DNA of 64,000 nucleotides from contig JAQGEQ010000048.1 of the NCBI GenBank assembly GCA_034620365.1, positions 558,001-622,000 on the forward strand. The letters are read 5' to 3'. The notes beneath the pieces are model-generated. The model worked only from the letters and a program-made list of their open reading frames with translations, was not told the DNA's origin and did not search any database. The translations under genes and the position numbers were made by a program. Positions within the stretch are counted from its first letter, which is position 1. Each line of letters opens with the position of its first letter. Source of the DNA: Pegea sp. RAD2-039 (lineage: Eukaryota > Chordata > Thaliacea > Salpida > Salpidae). This document shows positions 36,401 through 50,181 of this stretch, piece by piece.

Positions 36401-39400
36401 GAGTTCCAATAACTTTCACTGCTCATGTTTTGTAGACAAGAAACATATTTGTTTCCAACTAGCAAGTGTTTTTCGTCACAGGAAAACTCACAAGTTGAAT
36501 TAATATAATTTGAATCAGTGCAAATCGACGTGGCGTTTGTCGTTGTACGATCAACACAAGTTTTGCGAACTTAAAAATAAATTGGTAAGTATTAATTTTT
36601 GAAGAAAATATTAAAAGCTAATTTTTAAATGCTTTATAATAAAATAACTTTGATTTTAAGGTTATAAACTATCGTCTGAACCTTTACAAATAGGTGAGTT
36701 GTTATTCCAGTCGGCAGTTCCATTTTGTTGCAATAAACAAGTAATTTGTAAATCTCCAATAAGCTGAAATCGATCAGATTTACACTTGAAGCTACAAGTT
36801 GAGTTAGTATAAAAACTGTCTGAACAGTTCATATGGCCATCAAGTATAGTTGGTATATTTCTGCATGTTTCTAGAGAATAAAACGCTGCATGAGTTTTTA
36901 TTTATTTTTTTACTGCACACTCATAAATATAATATTACCACAAAAAAAAAATAATTAATTTAAATGTTTTCACATCAAACTTTAAAATTAATATAAAGGT
37001 TACATAAGAAAGATCTACATAAACTATAAGCTTGACATTAGTTACAATTTTCTTAAGTTCAATACCACTAAGTAACACCTTAAAAGTAAATTAGTTGAAT
37101 TTATTAAACGTTGTACAAAAAATACAATAAAAGAAATGATGCAACAAGAACGTAATTAAGTTTGAATCAAGTTGGAAACTTTATAAGAAACTAAATAAAG
37201 TATGCAAAATGTTAGATTCAAATGAAATTATGACTTTGATAAAATGTTTACTAATTTTCTTTTCATTCTGGGTTTAAGTAACGGTACATTTTCTAGTTGC
37301 ATTGTTGTGTAAACACATGTTTAGTATGAATAGAACTTAGATAAATCTACTTAAAAGTTGAATCTTATGAAGCAATTGTACAAAACAGTTTTACGTTTGA
37401 TAGCTTATACATTTTTGGTATATGTTTGACAGTTTATAAATTTTCTGAAGAGTTTTCAATTTATTTATAAAACATAAAATCTTATGATAAGCGCATTTTT
37501 CGAAATTATTAGCAGATTTTTTGCTAATATTTTGTTTTCTTGTTTAGAGATTATAGCTGGTTAAAAAAATTTCGAAATATTTTAGTTAAAATAGAAACAA
37601 AGAATAAAATATCAAAGGATTGATGAACCGGCGAAACTATTACTACCTTGTAGCACCCATTATAGTTCTTAATCAAAAATTAGGAAAGTAAAAACCTCTA
37701 CAATAAGGCAAAATATTATTCCAATTTGCTTTGTTTTTCCCGATACATGATAAAACATTTTCTCCAATTAATTTATACCCAGCCAAACAGGAAAAAGAAC
37801 AATTACTTCCAAGATAAAACTCGTTTGAGCAGCTCATCAACAAACTATCTTCTTTTCCAAGAAGTCCAATGCATCTTGGTTTCACTTGTGAGCAAGATAT
37901 CGGTAATTTAATCGATATTTTTATTCATCATTTTGTTAAAAGGTTTTATTCCTTTTTCATATCACTTCAATAAGATAGTTAAAAGCTTACTTTTGCATTC
38001 CGGTACTCTTTCATTCCATTCATATAAATCATTTCTCGATTTAGAACAAACTATTGATTGTGGACCAATCACTTCAAAATTTTTATTGCAGTTAAATGTA
38101 CAATTTGATTTATGAAAAAGTCCATGTGAGCAATTGAAGCTTCCATTATTCAAGTTACTAATTTCTTTACATTTACCTTACAAGAGAAAAAAGATAAAAT
38201 TTACGAAGTTTTGTGTAAAATATCTAAAACCAAACCTTTGCAAAAAGTTGAAGATGTATTCCAAATAGCTTTTACATCATCTAAGTTATTGCAGGCGACA
38301 GTTTCTGCTCCAACTCTCTCATATCCAAGCTTGCAGTGTAAGCTACATTTAGTTCCCGAATATAGAACTTCATTGTCACATTCTATAATCAACCCTTCCG
38401 TCTGTTTGATTGGTGTACATTTTGGCTTTTCTTGAAAATGTTTGCAGGTAAAATATTTTAATCGCGAAGAAAACAAATCCTTAAATGATTTATTTATTAC
38501 ATTGAGAGAATAAAAGTACATCATAGTTTGCAAAATATAGTTTTAATGTCTAACCACGACAGAATGGAACGCTTTGTGTCCATTTATAATTTTTTTCATT
38601 AACTTGAGAGCATGATGTAGTGTTTGATCCAACTAAATCATAGTTTGGTTCACATTTAAATCTACAAACTGTTTTTTCCCAAAAACGATCAGTACAAGTC
38701 ATAATACCATTATCAAAATCACTGATATCCAGGCACTTTACTGTTTAAAGAATCGTTTACCTAATAATTCTGAATGAAAAACGAGCAAGAACTGATTTAG
38801 CTTACTTTTACATTCTGGTATAGTTCCATTCCAACTTACACCTCCCAAGATATCAGTTGTACATCTTAATACTTCATTTCCAACAAAAGTGAACTCAGAA
38901 GGACAAGCAAACCGGCAAAAAGAGTTGATATAAAACTCATCTGAACACTTCATTAACAGTGAGTCACTTTTTACTAAGTTTTTACATTGAGGACGACCTA
39001 AAGATGAGTTTATAACAGTTATAGAGATTAGATGATAGTATTATAAACAAAATATCTGATTTAAAAAAAGTTTGCTGTGAATTTTCGACCAATTGTCAGT
39101 ATAATGTTTCAAAAAGATTAAAATTATAAATAAATACAAAATATCTTAAGATTGAATAACTTACTTTTACAAGAAGGAGATTTCCTACTCCATCTGTATA
39201 AGTTAGCTGAATATTTGATACACTTAATAGTTTCATAGCCAATTAATTTGTAATGTTTATCACAGGAAGCTTGACATGTTGATTGAAAGTACGAAGAATC
39301 GTTGCATGTTATTGCTCCATTTTCTATTATTGGAAGCTTGTTACAAATACCTGCAAGTAGATTAAACACGAATTGTTATTTGCTTTTTATTAAAATCAAC

Positions 39401-42400
39401 CACATACCTTTGCAATGCGGTTGCTTCATATTCCATTTTGTAGAACTTAAAAGTGTAGTTATACAAGTAAGTTTATTCTTGCCTATAAGTTCATATCCTT
39501 TTTCGCATTCGAACTGACAAATTGTGCCAACTCTAGAAGTTTCGCTTGAACACTTGATAATTAACCCTTCAGTTTTCTTTATTGATAAGCATCTTGGGGT
39601 TTCTTAAACGAAGCAATATTTTCAAGCTTTTCAAAGTTGTTACAAAAGATTTGAAAGTAAAGTATTTAAATGATTGAAATAATATAAGATTAGAGATTTT
39701 GATAAGATATTCTAGTAGATTGTTCTCTGCGAGTACCAGAGCTTTTAAAACACTTAAATCAGTTAAAGTTAATGACTTCGATAACATTTATTTTAATTGT
39801 TTTTCATATTTAGTTTGATGCAATTTTAGTTATTGTACTAAAAGCAAAATTTTACAAATTGTTTAGATCCAAAATGGTTTTCATTACAACTTTGCGATTG
39901 TCTTTAGATAACATAAATCTCATCAACTTAAGCTTGTGGTCAAAACAAAAACTATTCTATTATATTAGAAAAGTTAAAAGTAGAGATTTAGTTTTAATTT
40001 GGGTTAACTATTTTTATAAAAGCAATTTAAGATTTGCATTGTAAGCACGCTTATATTTATTTTGTATACAATAAAAATCTAATAATTTTTCATACTTGAA
40101 AATTAGCCACTCATTAATCATAAATATTGTATTATAAATTTGAATTTGAAGATTTATGTATTTTCAATTTGATGCCTTTTAATAAAACCTAAACCACGTT
40201 TTACTGAGTATTTTTTATACAATCTGCAGCATACTTTTAGAAACAAATGATTTGTATTTAAAATATTTCTGAAGTTTAAAGTAATCCTTTTTTGAAAGTC
40301 AAAGAATTTTGCTGTTTACAAAGCAACTAAAACTGTTAGATGGCTAGATTAGTAACCAGAACCTCATCCACTAGGATTAAGCTAAGGCACCTTTGCATTC
40401 TGGAAAGTGTCCTGACCACATAAAAGTTTTTTTATCTGATGTTTGAAGGCAAGTAGTAGAGGATGATCCGATTAAACTAAATACTTCATTACAAGTAAAC
40501 TTGCAAATCGAATTATTCATTGCTTTATCGGAACAAATTGTTGCTCCATGCAAAAGTTTTGGCAAGTCTGGACATTTTCCTAAAATCAATTTAATAAAAA
40601 TTATGACTCTTCAAATAGGCGATTAAATTGAATAGATTCAGAAGATTTATTTTCATGATATAATCCGTAATACTTTTAGTATTTACATTTAATTTAAATA
40701 TTTTCTTGATTCAATTTTGACACTAAAGCTTAGAAATTCAATTAGAGAATCTAAATAAACTAAAAAAAGTTTAAATATTTGAGTTCGTTTAATTTATTCA
40801 CCTCTACAAGAAGGAATAGTAGAACTCCAACTTACTCCCCCTTTATTATTTGGAGCACATGTTCTCACCTCAGATCCAATAATCTTATAATTTGATGGAC
40901 ACGAAAACTTACAGGTTGAATTGATGTATGATTCATTGGTGCAATCTGATTTTATCGTTGAGTCGTTTTGTTTGGGAGTAGAACAACGTGGAACAACTAA
41001 TGGAAAGCTCAATTCAAACACCTGATTAGAATGGACTCACTAGAAATTTACTTTTACAAAAAGGTTTGCTTTCATTCCATCTGTTTTTTGCATTTTCAAC
41101 TTGAATACATTCTAGTATATTTGAACCAATTAATTTATAGTGAAGATTACAGGTGAATTGGCATCTGGATGCTATAAACGATTTTTGATCACAAATAATT
41201 CTTCCGTTTTTCAACTCGCCAAGATCTTCGCATTTACCTGCGATAATATTGAACTTAAAATAAATTTTAGTGAAATTATCAATCTAAAAACCTCTACAAA
41301 TCGGCTGTATCCTATCCCACATTGCATATTTTATTCTTTTTTCATTACAAAATGTTATTCTTTGTCCTATTAAATCAAATCCACTAGAGCAAGAAAAAAT
41401 ACATTTCGTACCAGAAATTAGCTGAGAGTTTGTGCAATTGACGCTTAAAGCTTCAGTCAGTAGATGCTGTTTGCACTTAGGCCGAACTGTCAATTAAATA
41501 AATAATTATTTTACATCTAAATAAATAGTTTAGACTTGTACTGGTATAAGCTTCTATTGCAAGCTTATGTACAAAGTAAAATAAATGAAATAATCTTATT
41601 GGAGATAGAAATTAGTCTTTTCAAAGGTTGGGTCACTATTGATTATTACCTAGGCATTTTGGTTTTGTTCCACTCCACAGAAAAGTATTCTGGTTTCTTT
41701 GTATACAAGTACGGTAGGAAGAGCCAATTAAAAAATAATTCTCATCACATGAGAAAACACAAACTGATGAAATCGAATTATTTTTGCTACATGTTAGCTT
41801 CCCGTTTGAAATAGATAAAAGTGGTTTGCAAACTCCTAAAAATTAATAAACTGCTCAAAAATACTTGCATAAAATGTTTAAGTTGTTTCGTTTAATATGG
41901 ATTAGATACTAAGAAATTGAAAAATTATGAAAAAATGAACCAAAAATACCACAAAATAATCAAGAAAAGTTGTATGCAAAATTTATTTTCTTTAAATAGA
42001 AATATAGAAGTTTGAAATTACTTTCACAATTAGGGTGCTCTCCACCCCAAGTTACAACTCCATGTGTGTTGTTAGAACAAGTGACTTCAGTTGAAAAATT
42101 AGTTGTGTTACATTTAAGTTTACATCTAGAACCCAGATAAAAGCCATTTGTACAATTATAGGTAATTGAAAAAGACCAACTAATTTTACATTTGGGTTTT
42201 TCTGAAACGTGACAGTAATGCTTTTTAAAATCATAAAGCAAAATTATTCATACGAACATTTAGATTTTATTTGTAATCTTTATTCAACTCTTTTCCTTAA
42301 TCGTTTTTTTAAATGTTTTTGTTAAAATTGATTTTTATTCTCAGCAGCTTATTTAGTAAACTCTTATCGACCTTTGCATAGAGGTTCTTGATTATTCCAG

Positions 42401-45400
42401 TTTGCAGTTCCATCTTTATTATCTTTACAAGTTAATCTTCTGGGACCAACTCTAAAATATTGAGGAGAGCAGATAAAAATGCAATGAGAACCGATCATAG
42501 AGTTTTGTGTGCATTTTCTAAGCATTCCTTCTTTTACAGCTAGAAGCTTACAAGTCGGTGAATTATCTAAACAAAAAACAACAACTTCAATGTATACGAT
42601 AGTTTTAATCAAAATTTAAAGGTATTTATTAAAATTTAAGCTAAATGATATTAACTTTTGGGAAACTTTTCAAACTGAATCTCTTACTTATGCAAACTGG
42701 TAAAGGCCGAGACCAGCTTGATTCTTTGTTATTGATGGAACAACTGGACATTGGAGACCCTTTAATCTTAAAAGACCAACGGCATCCAAATCTAATTGCA
42801 GAGAAAAATGTTTAGTTACAAAATCTTCTGAAAAATTGCAAAATAATAACTCATACCGACAAATGACTTTAGTTGAACCTTCTTGCTTGCAAAATGAATA
42901 CCCGTTTTTGATACTATCGGGACGTGGTCGACATTGTATAGGAGTGCAAACAGGAGGATTATCATTCCATTTACCTTCTTTTTCTGTATCAGTAGAATAA
43001 TTCCAGACATTAAGCATCATTTAATGTTTTTGAACAAAAATCTCAATACTTGCAATTTTCTCAATTAACATATCTAAGCTGGGTTGGAAACTAAATAACT
43101 TTTGACAAGAAGCTCACGAAACAGAGGCATTTAAAAATATTAGAATTACACGAAGTTCAATTTAAATTCTTAATGTGGTTTTTAGTGTTATATGCAGTGA
43201 AAAAGTGTTAAAAAGTAAAACTAATTTATTCAGATTTTATCAAATGGGTAAAAGTATATTTTTATCGCATAAGTTAATTTAATTAAATAGTATTTGTAGA
43301 TATTAATAACTTAGTATAAAGTTTGACAAATTGAAAAATTTTTTGAAAATTAAATCTTACTGCAATAGATTAGCTTTGCTCCTTGCAAAATGAAATTTTT
43401 TTCACATTTGAATTGACAACTGCTTCCAACTTGAAAACTTGAGCATACAACTCTTCCATTAGATATTTGTTCAATTGGCTCACAAGAAGACAAAGCTGCA
43501 ACCAATCAGGACTCAAAAGTACATTTCATATATTGCTGTTTGATAAGATTTCTAAATATGTTATCTGGTTATTAATGAAACTCATTAACAAACTAGAATT
43601 AATCACGTAATCAACTCTTGCAAACTTCAGTTTCGGTTGAAAACTGTTTTTAATTATCGATAATTAGAAATTTTTTAAGTTATCACAAACTCACCAACTA
43701 AAATATGCTTTGACGATCTATAAACAATGTGTTACAAGCTTGTTTTACTCTAGAAGGTTACAAGTAAAATTTATACAGATGCTTGTGTAATAAAAATACT
43801 TTTTTACTTGTTAACAGGAAGTTTTATCTGTTTTGAACTTTCAATATTTAATTTGAATAAAACAAAACTTAATTTATCGTGGTGACCCCATATAATTAAG
43901 CCTTATGTAAAGTTATGTCGATTTGATAAAGTCAAAACTGAAATAATTTACAATAAATCTAACTTAAAACTAATATTACAATTAGGTTTTATTTGATTAG
44001 CGATTAATAAAACTTTCAAACCTTGAAAATCTTGCCTAATAGATTTGTGTCTCACAAAACTTGATGATACATATTCAGTTTGATTTTGTTTATGGACTGC
44101 CTGTGCAAACTTTTTACGATTGCATTTATTTTCAGAACAACAAAAGTAGGCGACGGAATTTAGAGTCTGTCGTGAGCCTAGCCAAGGATTCTATAGATAT
44201 AGAGTTACATTAAACATAATTTTGAATTAACCCAGAGTCTTATGTAAGATATTCAACGATGCATTGGTTTTTAATTCTTATAAATCAATTATCACATTCT
44301 TAAAATTATTTGTCCTTATTATAGCAAATTGAATTTATAGCATGACTCAGTTTTGAATTAAGCTCTTAAGTATTAGTTTTGCTAATTTCTTGTCAAGTTA
44401 AATTTCATATTTTTATTTAGTATGTAGCTGAAGTTAACAAGCAGTTTTCAAACATTAGATTTTTGTTCAATATAAAACTACTTCACTATTTTTCTAATTT
44501 TGATAAAATTTCAAAAAATCAAATTTATCGAAAGTAAAAATCCAAATTGTTACTTTTTGACTTTCAGCCAGACATGCAGCATTTTGTTTACATGTTTTTG
44601 TAATTTGTATTCTCCCACGATAACTTCCAATTCTTTTTTCCATCATACATACATCCTATAAACAAAGTTTTTAATTTTTTTAATCATTTTTTTAGACTAA
44701 TGACCAGAAGTACGCTAAAATAAAAAACTAAAGATACTGTCAACTTTTTTGTGAATTTTACAAAAGTCACCCACTGTTGGACGCATACATTTGATTAATT
44801 TCCCTTTCAATTGACATTCATATTCAGATTTCGCTTCTTTACATGTGTAGCATAGTAAACCTGTTCATGTAAAAAATTTCTAAAAAGGTATGATTAAAAT
44901 AAACTTTTGAAGTCGAAACTAGAAATCTTTAGTTTGGAGCTAAAAGTTTTATTATAACATTTATAAGAATTTATTGTCATAATATCAAGTAAACTTCCTA
45001 AACAAGTTAAGACTGTTTGAGTGTTTAACTTAGACAAAAATGCTGAAAATTTAATACATGAAAGAATTTTATAAACATATTTCATTAAATTATACAAACA
45101 AATGGTTCGTTATAAATTTTCTTTCAGAAATAGAATCCACCAGTTAAGTAGGTTCAAAAGTGTTTGGAAGAAAAAAAGAACTCCACAAAAAATTAATCGA
45201 AAGTTGAATTAACTTTAAACTCAAAAACCTTCTAGTCAAATTAAAATAAGTCTTGGTATATTAGAAACTTATCCTACAGACGACCCTCGCGTTTAGTGGT
45301 CAAAAGTGGTTTAATAAAATTATCTTCATCCTAGTAATGGTTGCTACTATTTCGTAATGAATGAATCAATGATAGATGTTCTTGAACTAAATAGTTACTT

Positions 45401-46609
45401 ATCAGATTATAAAGAAAGTTGCGCTTATTCAGTCTATTACTAGATTAATTTAATCTTATTACTAAGCTATTATGGTAACTTAATGATGCTTACAGCTTTA
45501 ATCTTATCTCAAATCATTTGATATAGCATTATTTTATAAATATCTTAGTACTTTGTGATCGTTTTATTTCAAAACTTAGCATCAATTAATACATGCTCAG
45601 AAAAATGTTTTTCTTCTGTTAACTTATCGATTTTTTCAATAAAAAATCTCAACATTTTGAATAATAAACCATTTAATTACTAAACACACATATAGTAAAA
45701 AAGTTTATTTTCAAATAGTTTGTAAAATTTTATTTTAATTTCAGTAACTTGTGGTTTCGAGTAATTAGTTTAAGTTTTTAGTCTATACAAATTTTGAAGA
45801 CTTTATTTACTTTTTATTTTCATACATCAATCAAAATGATGATACTTGAAAACTTCAAGTTTATTTACAATTTACAAGTTTTAAATGAAATATTTTGCAT
45901 ATAAGAATAATTCAGTAGCTTTCTTACTTAGTTTTAAATTAAAAAAATTATAACTATTATTTTAGATTTTCTATCGGCACCATTGCTTTGTTTTGTAAAA
46001 ATTCAGTTTTAAAGCTTTCAGAGGTATTTTAAACTTTGGCGTAAACACTTATAAAAGATTTGAAAACTTTAGGATTAATACAAATTTAAGGGTACAAATT
46101 ATACCAGATAAACCCAGGAAGGCAGCCTTTTTTAGTTAAACTTAAGTATATATCAAAACTGACAGAAATTTTGTGAAAATTTAATTATCGATGGTTAAGA
46201 AGCTAATTTGTTTCGTTTAAATCTTGCTTAAATTAACAAGTTTTACAATTTCAGTCAAAAGTAGAAGATACCTAAAAAAGTTAAGCTAAAACAGAAAGTA
46301 ACTTTAATAATTACTGGAAGTGAAAAAAGTAGGAACAAGCTAGTTAAATTATTAACTAGAAAAAGTTTCTTAAAAGTTTTGTAAAGAAGGTATTTCAACT
46401 TTATTGCTTTAATAGAAAATAAACCTAATGGTTAGTTCATTTAATTTACTGATCTTAGTAAATTATCTATCGCATAAGTCAAGGTCTTCTTTCTAGACAC
46501 TTTAGTTCTTGACTAGAAGAAGTTTACAAAAATAAGTTAATTAATGTTACTTACTATTAATTTGTGTTATATAGATTAACAGAACTAATACGATAAATGC
46601 CAATTTCAT
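33410..46609 (-). CDS. Secreted protein: signal peptide, Ly6/uPAR (LU) domain, 28 sushi/CCP modules
   Basis: I trace 32 exons (5,574 nt, about 1,857 residues). Exon 1 (46555-46609) encodes a signal peptide (MKLAFIVLVLLIYITQIN). Exons 44775-44860, 44554-44655 and 44118-44190 form an LU domain with ten cysteines, from LLCYTC to the hallmark CCSENKCN. The next exons are sushi modules: 43361-43495, 42857-42983 and 42688-42791 encode modules 1 and 2; then 42372-42566, 42022-42201, 41650-41835, 41292-41486, 41052-41237, 40802-40996, 40391-40579, 39408-39602, 39165-39350, 38806-38997, 38555-38740, 38236-38430, 37991-38176, 37696-37884, 36682-36870, 36381-36569, 35925-36110, 35673-35858, 35426-35611, 35177-35368, 34741-35112 (two modules), 34497-34685, 34048-34215, 33808-33993, 33410-33603. 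Each has four Cys, LIG before Cys3 and a Trp before the last Cys. There is no transmembrane segment or GPI signal at the end. It may be an adhesion or complement-like protein; the function is unknown. The intron 1 join and the donor at 44118 are the weakest. Confidence 0.88.
44118..46609 (-). other. Signal peptide and Ly6/uPAR three-finger domain of the LU/sushi protein
   Basis: The four exons 46555-46609, 44775-44860, 44554-44655 and 44118-44190 encode the secretory leader and a complete LU fold. It has CxxC at the start, single cysteines in EC, KC, VC, TC and AC contexts, and the terminal CC....CN pair: ten cysteines in all. Exon 2 to 3 joins in phase 0 using a gtgggt donor. The next exon (43361) begins the first sushi module, joined in phase 1. 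Because the LU fold ends cleanly at the splice junction, this could instead be an independent LU gene whose last exon ends at a stop further into intron sequence. The phase match to the sushi exon favours one gene. Confidence 0.7.
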
Positions 46610-47479
46610 TTTTCAGTGGTCTTCAATTCGTACTTTTATCCAAACAAATTTTCTTCTTTTCAAGGAATTTCATAAAATCCCAAACTTATTTTAATAGCTG
46701 TTTGTTTAATAACTTTCAACAATAAACAATTTCTTAAATAATTTTTAAATATTCAACAATGTGACCAAAAATAATTTTTAGCAGATTACCTTTCCTTGTT
46801 TCAAAGAAGTTGAATTAAAAATAATTTAAAGTTGCAAAATGTTTTAATATCTTAATCAAACTATTTTAGTTTATGAAAGTTTGCTAGTAGAGACATCTAG
46901 TGATTGAATAAAGAATAACTTTCTTAATCTGAAAACAATATTTTAGTTATTTAAAGTCGACCACTAAAACTTTATGTGTTCAAATACTTTCAACAAAGTA
47001 TTACCAGATATTAATAGTTTTCATTTACAAAATAAGTGAACAACAATTTTACAGATTTTGTGCTTGGATGTAATTTTCTTTGTGATTTTTACTTTTATCT
47101 TGTGAATCCTTAAGATTTAGTTTATACATCAGTATTAAAGTATGCAAAAGTTAAATTTCAGTTCTTTTTTATTATTTTGAGTGAAGTTAACAGTAAAATT
47201 CTAAATCTTTATATTCTGCACAAATTACAGCTTCTTCTACAGTTTAGATGCATGAAAGGAATATATTTGAAATGAAGACAAAACCCTTGTAACATCCAAG
47301 AATAACACAACATATTTGTATCTTCACAAGCTATAACCAAAAAAAATAGTATGAAATTATAAAAAAAGTCTCGTAACATTTATTTTAACTAAATTCTACA
47401 TAATTGTTAAATAAATACATTGAAAAAGAGTACAATAGATATCAACTGTAATATAATTTAAAGATTTGATTTAAATAAA
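46610..47479. other. Spacer between LU/sushi gene and astacin 1
   Basis: AT-rich, no exon seen. It lies upstream of the LU/sushi start and downstream of the astacin 1 stop, so it likely holds the former gene's promoter. No motif was recognised. Confidence 0.6.
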
Positions 47480-49445
47480 CTAACTTCGATAATCAACTCC
47501 ACAAAGCTTAGAACAGTTTTCTAACATGAATCTTGGGAAATATTGGCATGCGCCTACTCTGTGAAGCTCATTACAAAGATTGTGAAGATTTTGACATGTG
47601 TCAAACTTTTTTTGTGTTTTCATGCCTTTTACATCACATTGATACAATGCGTTAATTTTTTGAACATCTTCAAAAGACAAACCTTCACGCTTAAAGTAAA
47701 GTTTTATTAGAATGAAAACTAAGGTATTCAAAAGTATAGTTTACAGAAATTCGAAATCTATTAGTTGTTGATTTTCAAAATTTTATCGAATTAAGAAGTT
47801 ACTTGTGTTTTTAATATGCTTCCGTACAAGTCAGTTATTGTTGGTTTACCATTAGAAGAATATTCAAAGCTTGTTCCATGCATTATAGAGTTAACATCAT
47901 ATTCACCTATACTTTTGATTATTTGCTTGTTAAAATTATACCCCATATCTATAAGTTATTGTGTCAAAATTTTAATTTAATTGTTGACAAATACCATATT
48001 GAATATTTTCAAAATGAACTTTTATATGCTGGTCACGGTCATCTCTTGACTGTTCATGCCAGAAGCCAAGTGAATGCATAATTAGATGAATTACAATCCC
48101 TTTAATTTGACAACCACGTCCTAAAGATATCTATAACAGAAGTATGTCGTCTGATTACAGTTTTTTAGAACGCGGTGAAAAGTTATATCTGTCCACTTAT
48201 AACTACTTGCTCCATAAACCATTTAAAATAGATTATTTTTGTAATACTTATAGTTTAATTTTTTATAGATTACATTTAATATAACGTAATAACTGTACAA
48301 ATTACTAATGCTTAAAATAAATGCGATGATAAACATCAAAACGTGGTTTGGAACGCATACCAGCTGCTGTTGCTTAACAGCACCAACAGATGAATAGCAG
48401 ACACCTCCATCGACAAAAGTTAAATAGTTGTCTTCATCACTTCTAACTTTAAATTTTAGACATATTTGTTGTACTTCAAACTCTTGCAAGGCCTCATTGA
48501 TAACTAACCTCCCTTTTATTCCTATAATAGATAAAAAATTAAGAAGATTTTCATACAGTATGTACGTTACAATTAGAGTTGGTGCAAACAGTTACATGTT
48601 TATTAAGTATCCACGACCACTAAGCATAATTTCGACTGTAAGATAAAAACTTTTTGAAAAAAAAGCTTTTGTTTGCTGAAGAGCCTTAAAGGACATAGTA
48701 CTAAACCTATTATAAAGAACGAATTTATTAAACTATTAAATTAGCACAAAATCGAGCAGTAATTTGTTAGGTATTCATATAGATAGCTATTTTATTCACT
48801 GACCTATTGAGCTGTCAATAATGTAGGGAATCACATTAAAGTTGTCTGTCTTATATAAATTCCAAATAGGTAGATCAAGCGAGATGTTTGTATTATTTTC
48901 TTTTTGTGGCTTTTCTAAAACATTTTCTAAGTATTCTTTCATGACTCCTACTACTTTAATATCTCCTTCAAATAAAGCTGAAATTGCAAAAAAATTTGAT
49001 TATCACTTAGAATTGATTTAGATAATCTTTAAGATCTTACAGTTTTCATCAATGCCTGCACATTCGCATGTATAGCACCCTGATTCATGTTTAATCCAAC
49101 CAAACAGACAAGTTTTAGTACAGTGGGAATAAAGACATTTTATAAATCCCTTCTCTCGTAATCGATCCTCTTCACTGAGTCCTGAAGACAATTTTCAAAT
49201 TAAAAGTTACATTTAAATCAAATTTGGTTAAATTCTTACGCTTGGAGCACTCGTTGATTTGATGTAATGGATACAAAGAAGGATTATTCAAAATCAAAAA
49301 ACAATCGTCTTGAGTATATGCTGCATATCGGTGAATCGAAACGAGAAAAACTGAAAAGTAAATAAATAAATGCAATCTGATGAGGATAAACTGATCAAAT
49401 ACATAAAAAACTTAACATACTAATCAGCCAAAGAAGTATCTTCAT
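47480..49445 (-). CDS. Diverged astacin-like secreted protein, probable pseudoprotease
   Basis: Eight exons, from 49445 downwards: 49421-49445, 49240-49350, 49041-49181, 48804-48977, 48361-48521, 47995-48130, 47803-47948, 47480-47689; 367 residues. Order: signal peptide ([19 protein letters not shown]), an antistasin-like cysteine module ([15 protein letters not shown], then GCYTCEC), propeptide with the aspartate-switch FEGDI, astacin domain, and one ShK module (TCQNLHNLC to NCSKLC). In the zinc site the three histidines and the [12 protein letters not shown] sequence are kept. The second position, the catalytic Glu of HExxH, is Leu ([11 protein letters not shown], about 219-229), and the Met-turn is SIMHG, where astacins have SIMHY. 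Both changes predict loss of peptidase activity while zinc binding may persist. Same domain plan as the array genes next door, but only one ShK and no Thr-rich linker. Confidence 0.88.
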
Positions 49446-50181
49446 CTGCAAGTACTGTAGTTTAGAATGAGCAATTATTTATAAGCTTTGCTGGTTCAAT
49501 TGACTTCATGCCGAACCTCTACACAAGTCAAAACTTCTTTATCGATGTGTTCTTATCACTGTTAGATTCTTATCGCATATAGGTCTTCGCATGACATCAT
49601 ACACACAGTATTTGTATAATCAGTTTACTGAAGTTATTCAAGAGCTAAAAAGTAGTTATTGAATATCAAATCACAATTAAAAAACAAATTTTTGGACTAA
49701 AAATCTAATGGAACAAAGTATTAACAACATTTTTTAAGTATCCATTAAGGTTGATTTTTAGTATAACTTAAAATGATGCTTTTAGTTTTGTTGTGTGCTT
49801 TTAATATAAAGTCATTGATAAATATCAAGATGTTTAAACAGCTGTAAGGTTTTTATCATTTTGATATCTTTATTTAAATTCATATTCAATAATTGACTTA
49901 TTAAAATGTATAATTACAAACTTTTCTACTTTTAATGATAACTAAGGCTTATAAAAAGTGAGGTTTTTCTGAACTGCATGATTTTAACTTTTTATAGGAG
50001 TTTTTTGGATTTCGTTAATATTTCTGTAGCGTTAGAAAATTTGATAAAAGCACAATCATTTAAAAATGTTTATTTCTTACAAGTGCTTATACAAAATACT
50101 AGTAGTAGAAAACCGATTAATAAGACTCATGATCAAAATATTTGCTGAGTATGATACAAACAGATTCGACAAATTGAATAT
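49446..50181. other. Spacer between astacin 1 and astacin 2; start of the tandem array
   Basis: AT-rich. From about 49790 on the sequence is homologous to 54727 and 59617 onwards, so the first tandem unit begins here. No coding exon was seen. Confidence 0.6.

Noticed and set aside
33800-42612. The many separate minus-strand ORFs as individual small cysteine-rich genes
   Set aside because: Each is one sushi module bounded by GT-AG sites with matching phase 1, so they are exons of one long gene.
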